Of a stretch of DNA of 64,000 bases, positions 47,867 to 59,054 are shown piece after piece. Below the pieces are notes generated by a model that saw nothing but the letters and a program-made list of their open reading frames with translations, did not search any database and was not told where the DNA came from. This DNA comes from Actinomucor elegans (lineage: Eukaryota > Mucoromycota > Mucoromycetes > Mucorales > Mucoraceae). The stretch spans positions 1,984,001 to 2,048,000 of the forward strand of contig JAMSLZ010000002.1 in the NCBI GenBank assembly GCA_026027325.1. The letters run 5' to 3'. Positions within the stretch are counted from its first letter, which is position 1. The number at the start of each line of letters is the position of its first letter. A program made the position numbers and the translations under genes.

Positions 47867-48551
47867 TTAATAAGAGCGAATAGTCGAGCTATTATCAGTC
47901 ATAGTTAAATGAACGACCATATCACCAACAGGTTCAATATCAATATGCTGAAGCGCATCTTGAATTTCATCCATGGTTTGATATAACCAATCCACTTCTC
48001 CGTCTGTCATACCACCATTTGGCTTGGCATTGGTTAAGACATCCAATACATTGATATTGTTGTTACTATGGATCAAGTTATTGGTTACTGTTGGTTTGAT
48101 TTGTTCCAGTAAAGAGCGGTATTTGTTATAACGTTCTTGAGCGTCTGTATCTTGTAAAGGATCTGTTTGTGCGCTGGAGATATCGATCAAATTCCTAGCC
48201 AAAAAAAAAAAAAAAAAAAAGGAAAGAAAGAGAGATGAGTGATCTATGCAGCATAGTTTGAGAAGTTTCTTACTGCGTTGTTTTATCAATAATGCTGTTC
48301 CAAAACTCTTGTTCTTTCTGCACATCAATAGTCTCATAATTGGGATAATTCATTCGACTAAATGAAAAAGGGTTAATTATGATGAATGATATTTATTTCA
48401 AGATCATTACTTGTCGCCAACCATATCGTCATTGAGTAGAGGTGCATGGACATCGTCCTAGAAACAAATTAGTTAATAATTTCCCGGGATTCGTTTTTTT
48501 TTAATCAGAAATTACTTCATCGCGGTCTTCTTTACTACCACAGCATCCCAT
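47867..48551 (-). CDS. LAMTOR1-like Ragulator subunit (p18/Ego1 type lipid anchor)
   Basis: LAMTOR1 tethers the Ragulator and Rag GTPases to the lysosome or vacuole membrane for TORC1 control by amino acids. Four exons on the minus strand. The protein begins MGCCGSKEDRDE: Gly2 for N-myristoylation followed by a Cys pair for palmitoylation, as in human LAMTOR1. Next come an acidic leucine motif (HAPLLNDD), a helix (EFWNSIIDKTTQ) and the diagnostic NLIDISSAQ (human NIIDVSAAD), then ERYNKYRSLLEQI, a variable loop and a C-terminal strand ending VVHLTMTDNSS. Length about 145 residues is close to the 161 of human. The long in-frame stretch upstream of NLIDIS in the raw frame is an intron with an A/T homopolymer. 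It converges on POLA2, 67 bp apart. Confidence 0.85.
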
Positions 48552-49495
48552 TGTTATATATAAATGATATACAGTATTGAAACAAAAAGGAAAGGTGAGT
48601 TGTGCTTTCTTTGAATAAAAACAAGTGCGGAAAAGAAAACACTCAGTTCGCTGCCTTTGAGTGACTCAAATAAACTATTCCTCTGCTTGAATGCAATGGT
48701 AAGCGGCGTTTGAAAAAGTATAAGGCAGACTCCTTTACTCCATTTTTTCAAACTTTTTCATCGCAATTTGTGATATTACCGTTTCACTTTCAGTCTGTAT
48801 TTTATTATAAACACGGACCTACTAAACTTCAAGGTATATAATAATATTATTTTGAACATATGTCTATAAATTACATTTGAGCGTAGAGCCAAAATTACAA
48901 ATAATCCAGCAAAATTACGAGTACATAAAATGTTACTAATAGATTAAGTATGATTCCTTTCATTATGCGACGCATAATCAAACTATTTGTACCGTTCTCA
49001 ACCTTTCCACAGAACAAAAAAGACTATTAGAGTATATACAGAGAATACTTAATATGAAACGAGCGTGAAATTTTTCACTCTATTCTAATAACCGCCTGCC
49101 AATCACAGTATTTTATTGATAAGCTCCACTTTAAAATACAAGTATTTGAGTGGATACAACCAGGCACCTTTGTCCTGAAAAGGTAAACTAAATGTCATAT
49201 AGCAAAGGAGCTGTATCGCTCGATCATTTTCTGTTTTTTTTAATGGAGAACAATGGATACAGTAAATTGTATATCCATAGATTAGGGTCATCTGAAAGAG
49301 TTTATCATAAGCCGGTGTGTATCTAAAGGTGTGTCCACAGTACAATCATCTCATTCGTGTAGAGCTTGTATGATAAAAATAAAAAAGAATCATGAGCGGC
49401 ATATTTTTTGTATTGTTACGTTTCTTTCTCTTTTTTTTTAATATTATTTTCCATATAGACAACGAAAACTGCCCCTTGCTTTTTTCCAAGTTATT
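48552..49495. other. Spacer between divergent LAMTOR1 and phosphatase genes
   Basis: About 940 bp, AT-rich. An 80-codon minus-strand ORF at 49103-49345 has no recognised content. No repeats of the dispersed family were noticed here. Confidence 0.45.
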
Positions 49496-50613
49496 ATGGT
49501 ACTTACTCGATATCAACAGGCAAACTTGAAGCCAATTAAACCAAAAGAAGTGGAAACACAGAAACGCAGAATCAATACAGCGAGCACGAATGTCAATGAA
49601 GCCGATTTAGTAAAAGATCCTCCTCTGTTGACTATTTCTCGTTCAAAAGATTCTTTTGAGGACGATATCAAAGATGATACGACAGTCAAAGTGGATTCAC
49701 TATTAGAACAGCTCGACGAGTAAAGTACATGGTAGAGACATATCAAGTTCTAAGGACTAATGTTGCTATGTAGCTTTGAATGCTCTACTTTGGACGCTCT
49801 TATGGCTCGTTGGCCTTCTGTCCATGCTCGTCTTAAAGGAATGAAACCCCATTTACCGCCAAAGAAAGATGACAATCGGCCTACGCTAGGTAATATATAT
49901 ATATATCAATTGTAACATGAGAGTTTTTACATTAATTGTCTATATAGTGTTGGACTTGGATGAAACGTTACTACATACCTATCGTGAGACATATACTGCC
50001 GGTGAAGTCGATTATGTGATTTATGCCAAGGATGGATACAGTTGCTTGTTGGCAGGCACCCTAAGACCAGGTGTTATTGACTTCCTCTCTTGGGCGGCAA
50101 GTTTGTTCGAAGTCGTAGTTTGGACTGCTGGCCGAGAAGATTATGCGAGAATGGCCCGGGATTGCCTTGATCCGAATAGAAGCATGATTACGTAAGTATA
50201 TGGCATTCAGAGCAAGAATTGAAACTGACGCGTTATATAGACATATGCTGACGCGTAAATCTTGCATAAGAATGATATCAGGGTCGACAAGAGAAGTCTT
50301 ATACATCAAGGACCTTTGCGCTTTGGGTCGAGATCTAAGCAAAACTTTTCTGGTAGATAATACACCACACGCAGCTTCTCTCAATCTTAGCAATTTGATA
50401 CCTATTGAAGCATATGTTGGTGGTAAGTCGGATACGGAATTATTGGAATTGAGAAGGTTCCTAGAATCAAACCTCGTGCGATTGACGGATAGAAAAGATG
50501 ATATGCGAATCATCTTATATCGACAGTTTAATCTAAAGAGAAGAATACGCGAAAGAATTGGTAACTGGAAAAAGGAGCAACAAGAGGCAGCAAGGAAGCA
50601 GCAAAAACAATAA
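49496..50613 (+). CDS. FCP1-homology (NIF/SCP-type) protein phosphatase
   Basis: HAD-superfamily phosphatase of the small CTD phosphatase/Nem1 class; such enzymes act on the RNA polymerase II CTD, SMAD-like proteins or lipin. Four exons. A basic N-terminus (MVLTRYQQANLKPIKPKEV) leads into TLDALMARWPSVHARLKGM, then VLDLDETLLHTYRET with the catalytic DxDxT motif, LRPGVIDFLSWAASLFEVVVWTA, DLSKTFLVDNTPHAASLN (second metal-binding Asp) and SDTELLELRRFLES. The final helix ends in a Gln/Lys-rich tail (EEAARKQQKQ-like). The usual fungal Nem1 membrane segments are absent, so an SCP/HSPC129-type nuclear or cytosolic enzyme is more likely. About 320 residues. Confidence 0.85.
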
Positions 50614-52369
50614 CTGTATAGTACCAAACAAGCATGTAAAAAATCAAGCCTTAAAAAGGGTATACCCAATTTCATTATCATCTCAAGTGCATATCTTCTT
50701 TCTCAATGATACCGCCAATATTAGTAATATAATACTCACTACTGTCAAGTTATTCTTGATCTGTCAATTAAATGTCTGTGTGATCAACTCCAATATGTAT
50801 TAGCATAAACAATTAAGTTGCACTAGTTGCGTTTTAGAATGTGAAATATGGCGGGAATGTAGTTTGATAGCTATGCATGCACATAGTAATATATCCTTAT
50901 AGAAACAATTTGATCCACTACCTCATTATAATTTAAATTAAAAACATCGTGTAAATTATCCTATTGGGTTTGCCATTGCCTAACGCATTTGATCCAAATT
51001 CTGCTTTGAGACAAGATATTTTTATTTGCAAGTCGCCTTGTTGTTCTTCATCGTATGATAGAATAAGCTCTATAACTCTACTTTAAAAGGATATCTAAAC
51101 CGATTTGTGTGGACCATTGAATAGTAACATCAAATCAATTACATCACTGCAACAACTGAAACTCTTTAGCCATCTCGAGAGAGCTACAGTATATATATCA
51201 TTACTAATAATTATGGTATTTCCTCTCGTATTCGTTGCACTTTAGTTTGACAACGATATGAATAAACGTAGTCCCTTTTCGAATATGTAATACCAATTAC
51301 ATGTAATATTGAATTGAAATTGATGGAAGAACATGTACATTTCTATCGATCTAGTTTTTCTAAAATAAATACAAATTTCTTCGAACTACCAGCAATATAA
51401 TATATTTATTGCTATTCAGTTAAACTAAAGAGTTATAGGTGCAATACTTTATTCTGAACCTTAAGGGCTAATCTGACGTGATATTAAGCTGTTATTCTTC
51501 CAGAGATTTAAAGATGTCAGAATAGCCTGATTTCAGAGAAAAATCCCAAGAAAGTAGTTTAGGCTCAAATCTTAGATTTTTTTTTATAGTGTTAGGGAGA
51601 ATAGGATATCCTTGAGAGTATGCAAATGTATTTTTTGTTATTTTCCAATTCAAGGAACTCACGAGCCGTAAATGGTGAAGTTGTATGTCTTTCGACTGAG
51701 ATTAGATATAAAACTGACTTATAGATACAAGTGAATACGATAAGAAATAAAGAATCCTTCTCTTCCGCTTTTATTTTATAGAAATACATTATTATAAACT
51801 TTATCGCTTTTATTTTTGATATAATAGGAAGGAATAGAAACTATAATTGCTTAATAACAGAAAAAGTATCATATCTGATTAGACAGCTCATATCAGAGTG
51901 AATACACAACTACTGCATATTTACGATTATTTCTTTAGTTTTACAAATTTCCTCTCTCGTCCCTATCCAGTAAGGTAGTAGTGCAACTAAGTTTTCGAAT
52001 CTTGAAAAGCATTTGATTATACAAAGGTAGTATTCTACAATCAAAACGCAGTAGTTGGAGTTTCATTTTAGAGACATTTAGCCTTTGTCCAATAGACGTT
52101 AGCTTCCCAGTATTAGTATTTCATCTAGCCGAAACTGCGCGCTATCTGAATAAGACATTCATTTATACTTCATCTACACTGCCGTTACAGCTGGTTTATG
52201 CTACAATGATAGCATCAATAACAAGAACATTGTTATAAAACATAGCATTTTAAACAACCCCAAAGAAGTGTTTATATAGCTATATGAATTCTCTCAAGAG
52301 TGCTACGGTGTGCTGGAGGATATAGTGGAAGTAATTGTGGTGCTGGTGGTGCTGCTGGTGGTGGTGGTG
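50614..52369. other. Intergenic region up to the CACTA element
   Basis: About 1.75 kb. A repeat fragment lies near 51437-51495 (GTGCAATACTTTATTCTGAA, then CTGACGTGATATTAAG). GTGGTGCTG triplet-type repeats near 52339-52369 form the left flank of the transposon. No gene seen. Confidence 0.5.
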
Positions 52370-52679
52370 CACTATGGGAAAAAAAAAGTGAAATAAAGTG
52401 AATTCATGGCAAAATCAAGTGAATTTCAAGTGAATTAGTGCTTTCACCTGAATTTAAAGTGAAATAAAGTGAATTTCATGGCAACTTGGAAACCAGGTTA
52501 ATGCACCTTAACTTTTATTTCCATTATTTTTCCATGAATTTCCATGTTTCCCAATTGGAGTGAATATGGAGCTAGTTCGAGTAAATTGTATGTTAAACTA
52601 AACAGTGAAGCAGAGCTCTGGTTTCAACGAATATAAGACAGCATTGATAGTATAGAATAAATTTATATATGTACTTGGT

Positions 52680-55600
52680 TTAATAAGGTCTCCAAGCAAC
52701 ATATGTTTTGTCTTTATTTAATAAAGAAGGTATAAGTATAGCATATCCTATTATGTCCTTGGCTTTGATTATTTTCCATAGGAGCCTTTCTTCATAGGGT
52801 TGCGTATAATAGCAGCATGTTTGACCATCAAACACTAAAGTCGTTTGATGTTGTAATAAGGCAAGTATTTGATCTTTCCATCTAATAAACTGCTTTACTT
52901 GGCCTATATTATATTGTAAGGACATAGTATCATCTGATATGTATGCAACTATCTTTTGGTTTTGTTTTCTTGAAGAAATATCAACGGTTTGGCCATTCCT
53001 CGTTTTACCGTAAGTATTAGAAGTAGAAACAGAGTACTCCTCTTCTGTTGAACTGGAACCATTATGATCGGCTAGATATTGCTGGATTAGATGCTTAATA
53101 TCACACGTTGGAAATAATTGGTTGATTAAGTCAGCAGAAGAAGGTTTAAATACCATATCTTCATCAACACTATGGCTTTCAATTCCAATCTGCCAGTTTT
53201 TATACGCTTTTGTGTAGTGATCCATTAGAACAGTGACAGAGTTTTTTTGAGGATTTTGTTTAGACTTGATATGTCTTTTTACATCTTGAATACTTCTTTC
53301 AAGAGTTCGGGCGCTTATCAATCTAAGTGGACCAAGCTGAAAAATAATATAGGACAAATGTTTTAGATAATGCTGGTTAATGGTAAATGTATCTTTTCCC
53401 ATCTTCTGCAGTAAGAACGCATGCCATCTTTTTACTAATCTAGAATGAAAAGACGATATAAATTATCGAAAACTTAGCATAGCTGCACGTAGTAGTCTCT
53501 CAAAAAAAAAACTTACTCATCAATCCGTAACAGATCACTTGGATATATGTTGAATTTTTGGGTCAAAGTGCAGACCATGGATATTGATTTCAAAGCATTG
53601 CACGCATCATCAACAGCTTCCAGTACAGGAGAAGCTACCTTTCTCTTCTTTTTTCTATTTCTTTCGGTTTGGTAAATATCAGCATGTTGTTTTCGTAACG
53701 CCTCCACTACCAAAGTGGGTACTATGTACATTAAAAAATCAATCCAGTCAACGCTACGAGATTGGCCTGATTTGGAAGAAATATCTAAGTGAAGAAAAAA
53801 GCAAGGATATTAATTCATTGGAATAATTAGCATTAAGTTTCTTGAGTTAATCTCTAATACCTATAAATTGACCATCAATGGCTCCATTTGGAAGCATTCG
53901 TTGTATTTGAACCATTGCTCTGCCAATTTCTTCTCTATAGGCGTTCCGAAGGAACAAAGGGTTATAGTATCCGAATCTCTGAGAGTCATCCTTCATCATG
54001 GACCATATGTGCTTGGCTATATTCATTCCCCATAAGTGCATCTCATCTAATCCAAAAAATGAACATCCATGAAAGCTTTTTAATAATGCAAATGGCAATT
54101 TCCCTTTGAGTGAAGTAGCCTAGATAGTTAATCAAATCATACTGCATTAGACACTGATACAGTTACTATTGTTTAATTTATTAAGCTTCTTACCAAGTCA
54201 CCGTTTTGATAATCCTCAGAAGTCCTTAATGGGTATTCAATGGGCTCTTGTGCTTCATTTGTTCCAGGAAAAACTATAGTCCTTTTTGATTTGGAATAAA
54301 TGCCTTTGATCTTGCAAATGCGGCATCCATGGTAAGAATTATGGCCAGCATGTAAACATAGCTCTGATAGTCCAGGAATATCACCAATTATGTTTAATAA
54401 GTGGGCCTTTATACGGATGGAAGAGGTTCCTGTTTCGACAATAATGCCTTCTGTTTCCAAAACGAGAAGCTCCTGGATGGTAGGATAAAGGAAACTAAAG
54501 ATATCATAGGGTTTTCTCGGACCAGGTATGACGGCAACGATCAGTCTGTTTTCTGGATCAAATCTATAATAGAGCATTTAATTTATCCATTAAAGTTTCA
54601 GCGCCAAGTTATTTTGTTTTGTACCTTTGTTCTGGTGGTATATCATTAATAGTAAACATGATAATTGCCATACTATTATCACCTGTGTCAAAAGGATGGA
54701 ATCCATCGTAATGGAACGAGAGCGAGAGGTTATAGTCTTCTTCGGCGTCACTATTTCTACTTTTAAAAGCGAATCCATCCAATATATCTCTCTCGCAGCC
54801 ATCAAGCTCATCGGTTGAACTATACACAGAGCTACGCGTAGCTTTATATTTCAACTTCTTCCTATTCTTTTCAGACAGCATAAAATAGGCCAACTGCTTA
54901 CTAAGTGATAGTTGGTAATGCTTGGCTTTAGCTTCCATGATAGTTGATGTGGACGATGTCTCTTCATAACGATGTCTCTTGCAACTTAACCTAGGGCAAG
55001 CAGTTTGACTGTCACCAGGGTAATACATGTAGCACCCTTCAGGACACATGTCATATTTATCAGCTTGAAGTTGGATTATATGATTATTATTAATGCTTTC
55101 GCATTTATACGGGCTGATGAATTTTAGATGTTCTATAAAAGAAAATAAGAATAGCAGTGAGCACACTGGTAGTAGTAAAGCAGCAAGATGGAAATAATAA
55201 CTATACCACTATTCATCTCAATTAAGTACTCATTGAAGAAGTTGAATATTTTTTCGGTCGTACTTTTTGATACATTGTTTTCTTTTAAGAGATACTTCAG
55301 TTCTAGACTTTTCCTCTCTGGAGGACTTAAAATATCCATGTACTGTTTACCATCGTCCTTGATTTTAAGCTGAATAGGATGGGTAATAGTATCTTTGAAT
55401 TTGCTTAATCTAGAGTATATTTCTTCCACTGTGGTTTTTTTTATTGCGTCTTCTTCTATAGCGCCAACTGTTCGCCAACCTTCTTGTATTACCTTAGTTT
55501 TTTCTGAATTTTCTTCTTCATTCGCTATAGAGTCGCATTCATCCAAGCTGTTCATATCTACAGAGTTACTGAAATCACAGTGGCTTGTTCGTAAAATATC

Positions 55601-55834
55601 AGCAGGATTGTTATTTACAATATCAGTGCTTGATTGATGTTGCGTTTCATGGTTTAAAAGATCATCTGATACATAAGGGTTACTGGCGAAATGACCTTGC
55701 TGAGATAGTGTAAGTTTCTGCTTTACTTGACTATATATATTGAAAGCACGTCGCATTCTGCAATTGATAATATGCCTTCTTATTTCTTTTTTAGTAAAGT
55801 ACTGTTGACACACTGGGCAGTTTTCACCAGGCAT
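52680..55834 (-). CDS. CACTA transposase (tnp2 family)
   Basis: Catalyses cut-and-paste movement of the element. At least six exons. The N-terminus has a zinc-finger-like ENCPVCQQYFTKKEIRRHI and a long acidic linker. The second exon has CPEGCYMYYPGDSQTACPRL and then the tnp2 core: RDILDGFAFKSRNSDAEE, LSLSFHYDGFHPFDTGDNS, IMFTINDIPPEQRY and, after an intron, LIVAVIPGPRKPYDIFSFL. Next are GDIPGLSELCLHAGHNSYHGC and CRICKIKG, then HGCSFFGLDEMHLWGMNI. The order (acidic D in FHYDGFHPF, zinc loop, LDEMH) matches plant and animal tnp2 transposases. The C-terminal exons are less conserved. The start at 55834 (MPGENC) is chosen; an in-frame ATG lies at 55906. I followed the exons by frame only; the exact joins near 53850 and 53730 are approximate. 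Confidence 0.87.
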
Positions 55835-56447
55835 TATTCTTGTTGAAATAGGCGAAAGAGTAAAATAAAGGTAAAAGCGTTGGGACTCTGCACGTATTAT
55901 ATGCACAGTTTTAGAGATGCGGTAAAAATTGAATAAAAAGCGAATAAATGAATTAAAACCGTTTTATGAGGTTTTATTGATCTAAAGTAAGTTTAGCTAT
56001 CCTATCTAGCACGTATGTCTTGTATTTAGATTTCAAAGAAAATAGTCTCTTGGTAACAATCAAAGGTCTTTTTTAATATATGTTCACTCTGCATTAATTG
56101 TCCTTTCAGCGGTGATCCAAACTTCCCTCTTTAGATGGATGGTTAGATGAAACCCATTCCTTAATATATATATGCAGAGTGCCATATGTGCGTTTCACCA
56201 CAAGAGAGATATCAATATTCGAGCAAGGTTTGTTTATTACGCATAATTACGTTACATTAGCTCTAATAGGTTCTGATTTTTTGTATATGATACCTAGCAC
56301 TTCCTGGTAAGATTCTCCCGACACAGGCTATACCTATTAAGTTAAAGCCATTTTTAACTGCAGGGCTTATGATATAAAGATGGTTCCACTACATGCATTT
56401 CTTTTGCACTCATTTCTTTCCATAAATTTTATAAAATCATTAGAATC

Positions 56448-57121
56448 ATGCCAGCTAACAGAAGACAAATTAGACAGACCAGCCAATCCAGTCAATCCAG
56501 CAGCAGAGAAAACGACAGAGATCTTAACAGTCAAATAAATCTACCTCCACCTTGGATGGAAGATTTTAAACAAGATCTCGTAAACTATTTCGATGAAAAG
56601 CTTCAACCCTCTTTAAACATAGGAAGCTCAAAAACTATCCCAGTGCCAAAGAAGCAAAGGAGAGTAAATTCTAAAGTCTATATCCAATGCTTTTTAAAAG
56701 AACACCTAAAGGAGCCAGTGCCTAATGATGAAGATATCAGCAGCCTGATGGGAATACTTGATCAAGAAGCTTTCTCTTCAGTACTAACTTTTGCGCAGCA
56801 GAACCCAGAAGCTGCATGTAAAAGCTGGAGGCTGCTTTCTTCTCTTAATAAGCTCTCCATGATACAGTCGGCACTACAACAGTCGATAGCATCAGATGAA
56901 CGGCTTGCTATCATCAACAAGTGTGTAAGATTTTGGCCTTGCGAGTTTCTTGTGCAAGAAAAATGGACTAACAGAAGCAAATATAACAGGAAGAAAGTGT
57001 AAGTGTACATTCTATAACTATTGCATATTGAATCAAAAGGAGAGAAAAATGAACACCCATTTGTAGGCTTCAAGCGGAAGGTGCGCAGTTAAGAAATGCA
57101 AGAAATCAAGGACTGCAGTAA
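56448..57121 (+). CDS. Second CACTA-borne protein (possible accessory factor)
   Basis: Encoded inside the transposon, divergent from the transposase. Two exons: 56448-56999 and about 57067-57121. Residues 1-30 are Ser/Gln/Arg-rich (MPANRRQIRQTSQSS). A short helical segment (WMEDFKQDLVNYFDEKLQP), a basic patch (PVPKKQRRVNSKVY) and a helical domain (EAFSSVLTFAQQNPEAACKSW, LSMIQSALQQSIAS) follow. I do not recognise a family. By position and size it may play the part that TnpA has in plant CACTA elements, binding the subterminal repeats, but no known TnpA sequence is matched. About 203 residues. Confidence 0.65.
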
Positions 57122-57281
57122 TATATCAGTAAATATAATTAGCTTAATATTATATACCCATTTTGTATCGTTTATCTTATTGAATAAAGAGTCATCATTA
57201 CACATATGTTGTTTCATTATCTATACATGGTTAATACATGCAAAAAAGGTTGAAATATAAGTGGTTGAAATCATAGGAAGG

Positions 57282-57520
57282 TTAACATGCTTTTCGAGTG
57301 AATTGCAAGTGAATTGCAAGTTAACATGTTTTTCGAGTGAATTGCAAGTGAATTGCAAGTTAACATGTTTTTCGAGTGAATTGCAAGTGAATTGCAAGTT
57401 AACATGTTTTTCGAGTGAATTGCAAGTGAATTGCGAGTTAACATGTTTTTCGAGTTAATTTAAGGTGAATTTCGGGTTAACCTGATTTTCAAGTGAATTG
57501 CAGGTGAATTGCAAGTTAAC
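57282..57520. repeat. Six 39-bp subterminal repeats of the CACTA element
   Basis: Unit TTAACATGTTTTTCGAGTGA plus ATTGCAAGTGAATTGCAAG starts at 57282, 57321, 57360, 57399, 57438 and 57477; the first four are nearly identical and the last two are diverged. Because 39 is a multiple of 3 the unit stays open in one frame, which explains the 65-codon repetitive ORF; it is not a gene. Such motifs near CACTA ends usually bind the transposition proteins. Confidence 0.92.
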
Positions 57521-57705
57521 TTGAATTCACTCGAAACGGCAACGATTCTCCTGCAAACCGAGTTAACTTGAAATTCACTCGAAATTCACTCGAATTTTTC
57601 CCATAGTGGTGGCCGATTATTAAATATCCGCAGTCCAATAATATGTATTGTATCATCCCAGCAAATAAATTTTTAATTGATCTTCTACCCATATCACCTC
57701 CTTTT

Positions 57706-59049
57706 ATGCTTTCTTCCGCAAAAAAAATAAAGCCTAAATCATACGCTCAAGCAGCGAAATCGGCTACCCCCTCAGCTAAAATTTCACTACTCCATTCTGA
57801 ATTTCAAGATTGTCAAGATGACAATGAGAAGTACAATCGCACTCTACAAACGAGAATTTATCGCACTCCCCGTAACAAAGGTGCATGGCTTTTTGACATT
57901 TCCGCATTGAAGGGTAAATACACTGATCAACAGGCGATGACAGCAATTAAGGTACAACATCCCGGCTCTCATGCCTGTTCACCCCTCAGCGATGGCCCTA
58001 CTCGTTACCTAGAAGTTTACATCTATCCCCATAATGATAAAAACGCCATTGGAAAAAATGGAGTTGTCTTTGAAAACTCCAACCTTAGAATCCTTCCTTG
58101 CAAGGCCATTGACGATACCGCCAAGGCCATTCAACTAAAACTCTCTCATCTTCCTATGTTTACCCCTGAAGAAGTATTGGAGGGACTTAAGACGAGTTTA
58201 GGTGTATTTGGAGAAATTGTAGACCTAGGCATTTACACGGATAGCGCTTCTGGTTTTTTCATGGGCTCTGGCTACGCCGTTATCAATACCTTTCAAGATA
58301 AAGATATGCCCAAGGAACAAAAGTATGTTGAGCTAAGCCATCAGATTAGCTGGTGTGAGTCAGAAGACGAATTTTTCCATGCCACGTGGAATAATATGCC
58401 TACATGGTGCAGGTATTGCCATAAGGAAGGCCATACCAAGTTTAACTGCCCATTGTCCCGGGCACGTATTTTATGTTACTCGTGTCATGAACAAGGTCAC
58501 CGGTCCTTTGAATGTACTCGACGAAATGTGTCTAATATTCAGTTTAAGAAAACAGACAGAAAGTCTTACAAGAATAATGAGAAAACTAGTCATTCAAACA
58601 ATACCAGATCCGGATTTCAGGCGCAGGAGAACAAAGAATTAGAGCCTGTCGGATTAAGCGTTTCAAATGTTGAAGAGGACAATATGTCCACTAGTGAAGA
58701 AACTGAATCTATTATTGATGAAGACGAGCAGATTTTTCGGGACAATGTGGAGATCATAAAAGAGGAACTGGACAATTATTCCTCTGAAAAGATCACAGAA
58801 GCAATTAGACAAGTATATGAAGCTAACGAGATTGCCCCCACTGAAAAAACAGTCGCCACGCAAGGAGGAATAAAGGAGTGGAAAGTCCTTACTCACACCG
58901 TACGTGCTGAAGCTTTAGTAGGTTGGCTCAAGGAAAACAACCATGCTTATATTAGTCAGTCATCCAATATTTCACACCGTCGACCTTCTCAGTTGACCGT
59001 TGAGGACTTCCTCTCCTCACCGACAACAAACCTTAATAACTCTTTATAA
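57706..59049 (+). CDS. LINE ORF1 (gag-like nucleic-acid chaperone)
   Basis: 447 residues starting MLSSAKKIKPKSYAQAAKSA. In-frame sequence continues upstream to an ATG at 57643, but that part lies outside the target duplication and so is host DNA. A central region with PRNKGAWLFDISALKGK and LRILPCKAIDD may form an RRM-like fold, then two CCHC knuckles follow in tandem: CRYCHKEGHTKFNC and CYSCHEQGHRSFEC. The C-terminal third is acidic and Glu-rich. ORF1 proteins of LINEs coat the RNA and help integration. The stop at 59047 is 5 bp before the ORF2 start codon. Confidence 0.9.
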   Translation: MLSSAKKIKPKSYAQAAKSATPSAKISLLHSEFQDCQDDNEKYNRTLQTRIYRTPRNKGAWLFDISALKGKYTDQQAMTAIKVQHPGSHACSPLSDGPTRYLEVYIYPHNDKNAIGKNGVVFENSNLRILPCKAIDDTAKAIQLKLSHLPMFTPEEVLEGLKTSLGVFGEIVDLGIYTDSASGFFMGSGYAVINTFQDKDMPKEQKYVELSHQISWCESEDEFFHATWNNMPTWCRYCHKEGHTKFNCPLSRARILCYSCHEQGHRSFECTRRNVSNIQFKKTDRKSYKNNEKTSHSNNTRSGFQAQENKELEPVGLSVSNVEEDNMSTSEETESIIDEDEQIFRDNVEIIKEELDNYSSEKITEAIRQVYEANEIAPTEKTVATQGGIKEWKVLTHTVRAEALVGWLKENNHAYISQSSNISHRRPSQLTVEDFLSSPTTNLNNSL

Positions 59050-59054
59050 TTATT

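Larger units (their letters stand above)
52370..57608. mobile_element. CACTA (En/Spm-type) DNA transposon, 5.24 kb, apparently complete
   Basis: The left end reads CACTATGGGAAAAA at 52370-52383 and the right end is its exact reverse complement at 57595-57608. Both ends are flanked by GTG (52367-52369 and 57609-57611), a 3-bp target duplication as expected for CACTA elements. Both subterminal regions are filled with short AGTGAAT-type repeats. Inside are a minus-strand tnp2-type transposase and a plus-strand second gene, in divergent arrangement. No stop codons or frameshifts break the exons I followed, so it may be autonomous. GTG flanks lie in a GTG-rich stretch, so the duplication alone is weak evidence; TIR and coding content make the call firm. 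Confidence 0.93.

Noticed and set aside
52339..52369. Possible Gly/Ala-rich coding exon (GTGGTGCTG repeats)
   Set aside because: No start, splice or continuation found; simple triplet repeat flanking the CACTA element.
57261..57458. ORF of 13-residue repeats (TCFSSELQVNCKL)
   Set aside because: Arises because the 39-bp subterminal repeat is a multiple of three; it lies in a transposon end.
57643..57705. Upstream in-frame ATG extending LINE ORF1
   Set aside because: Lies in host DNA to the left of, and including, the target duplication.
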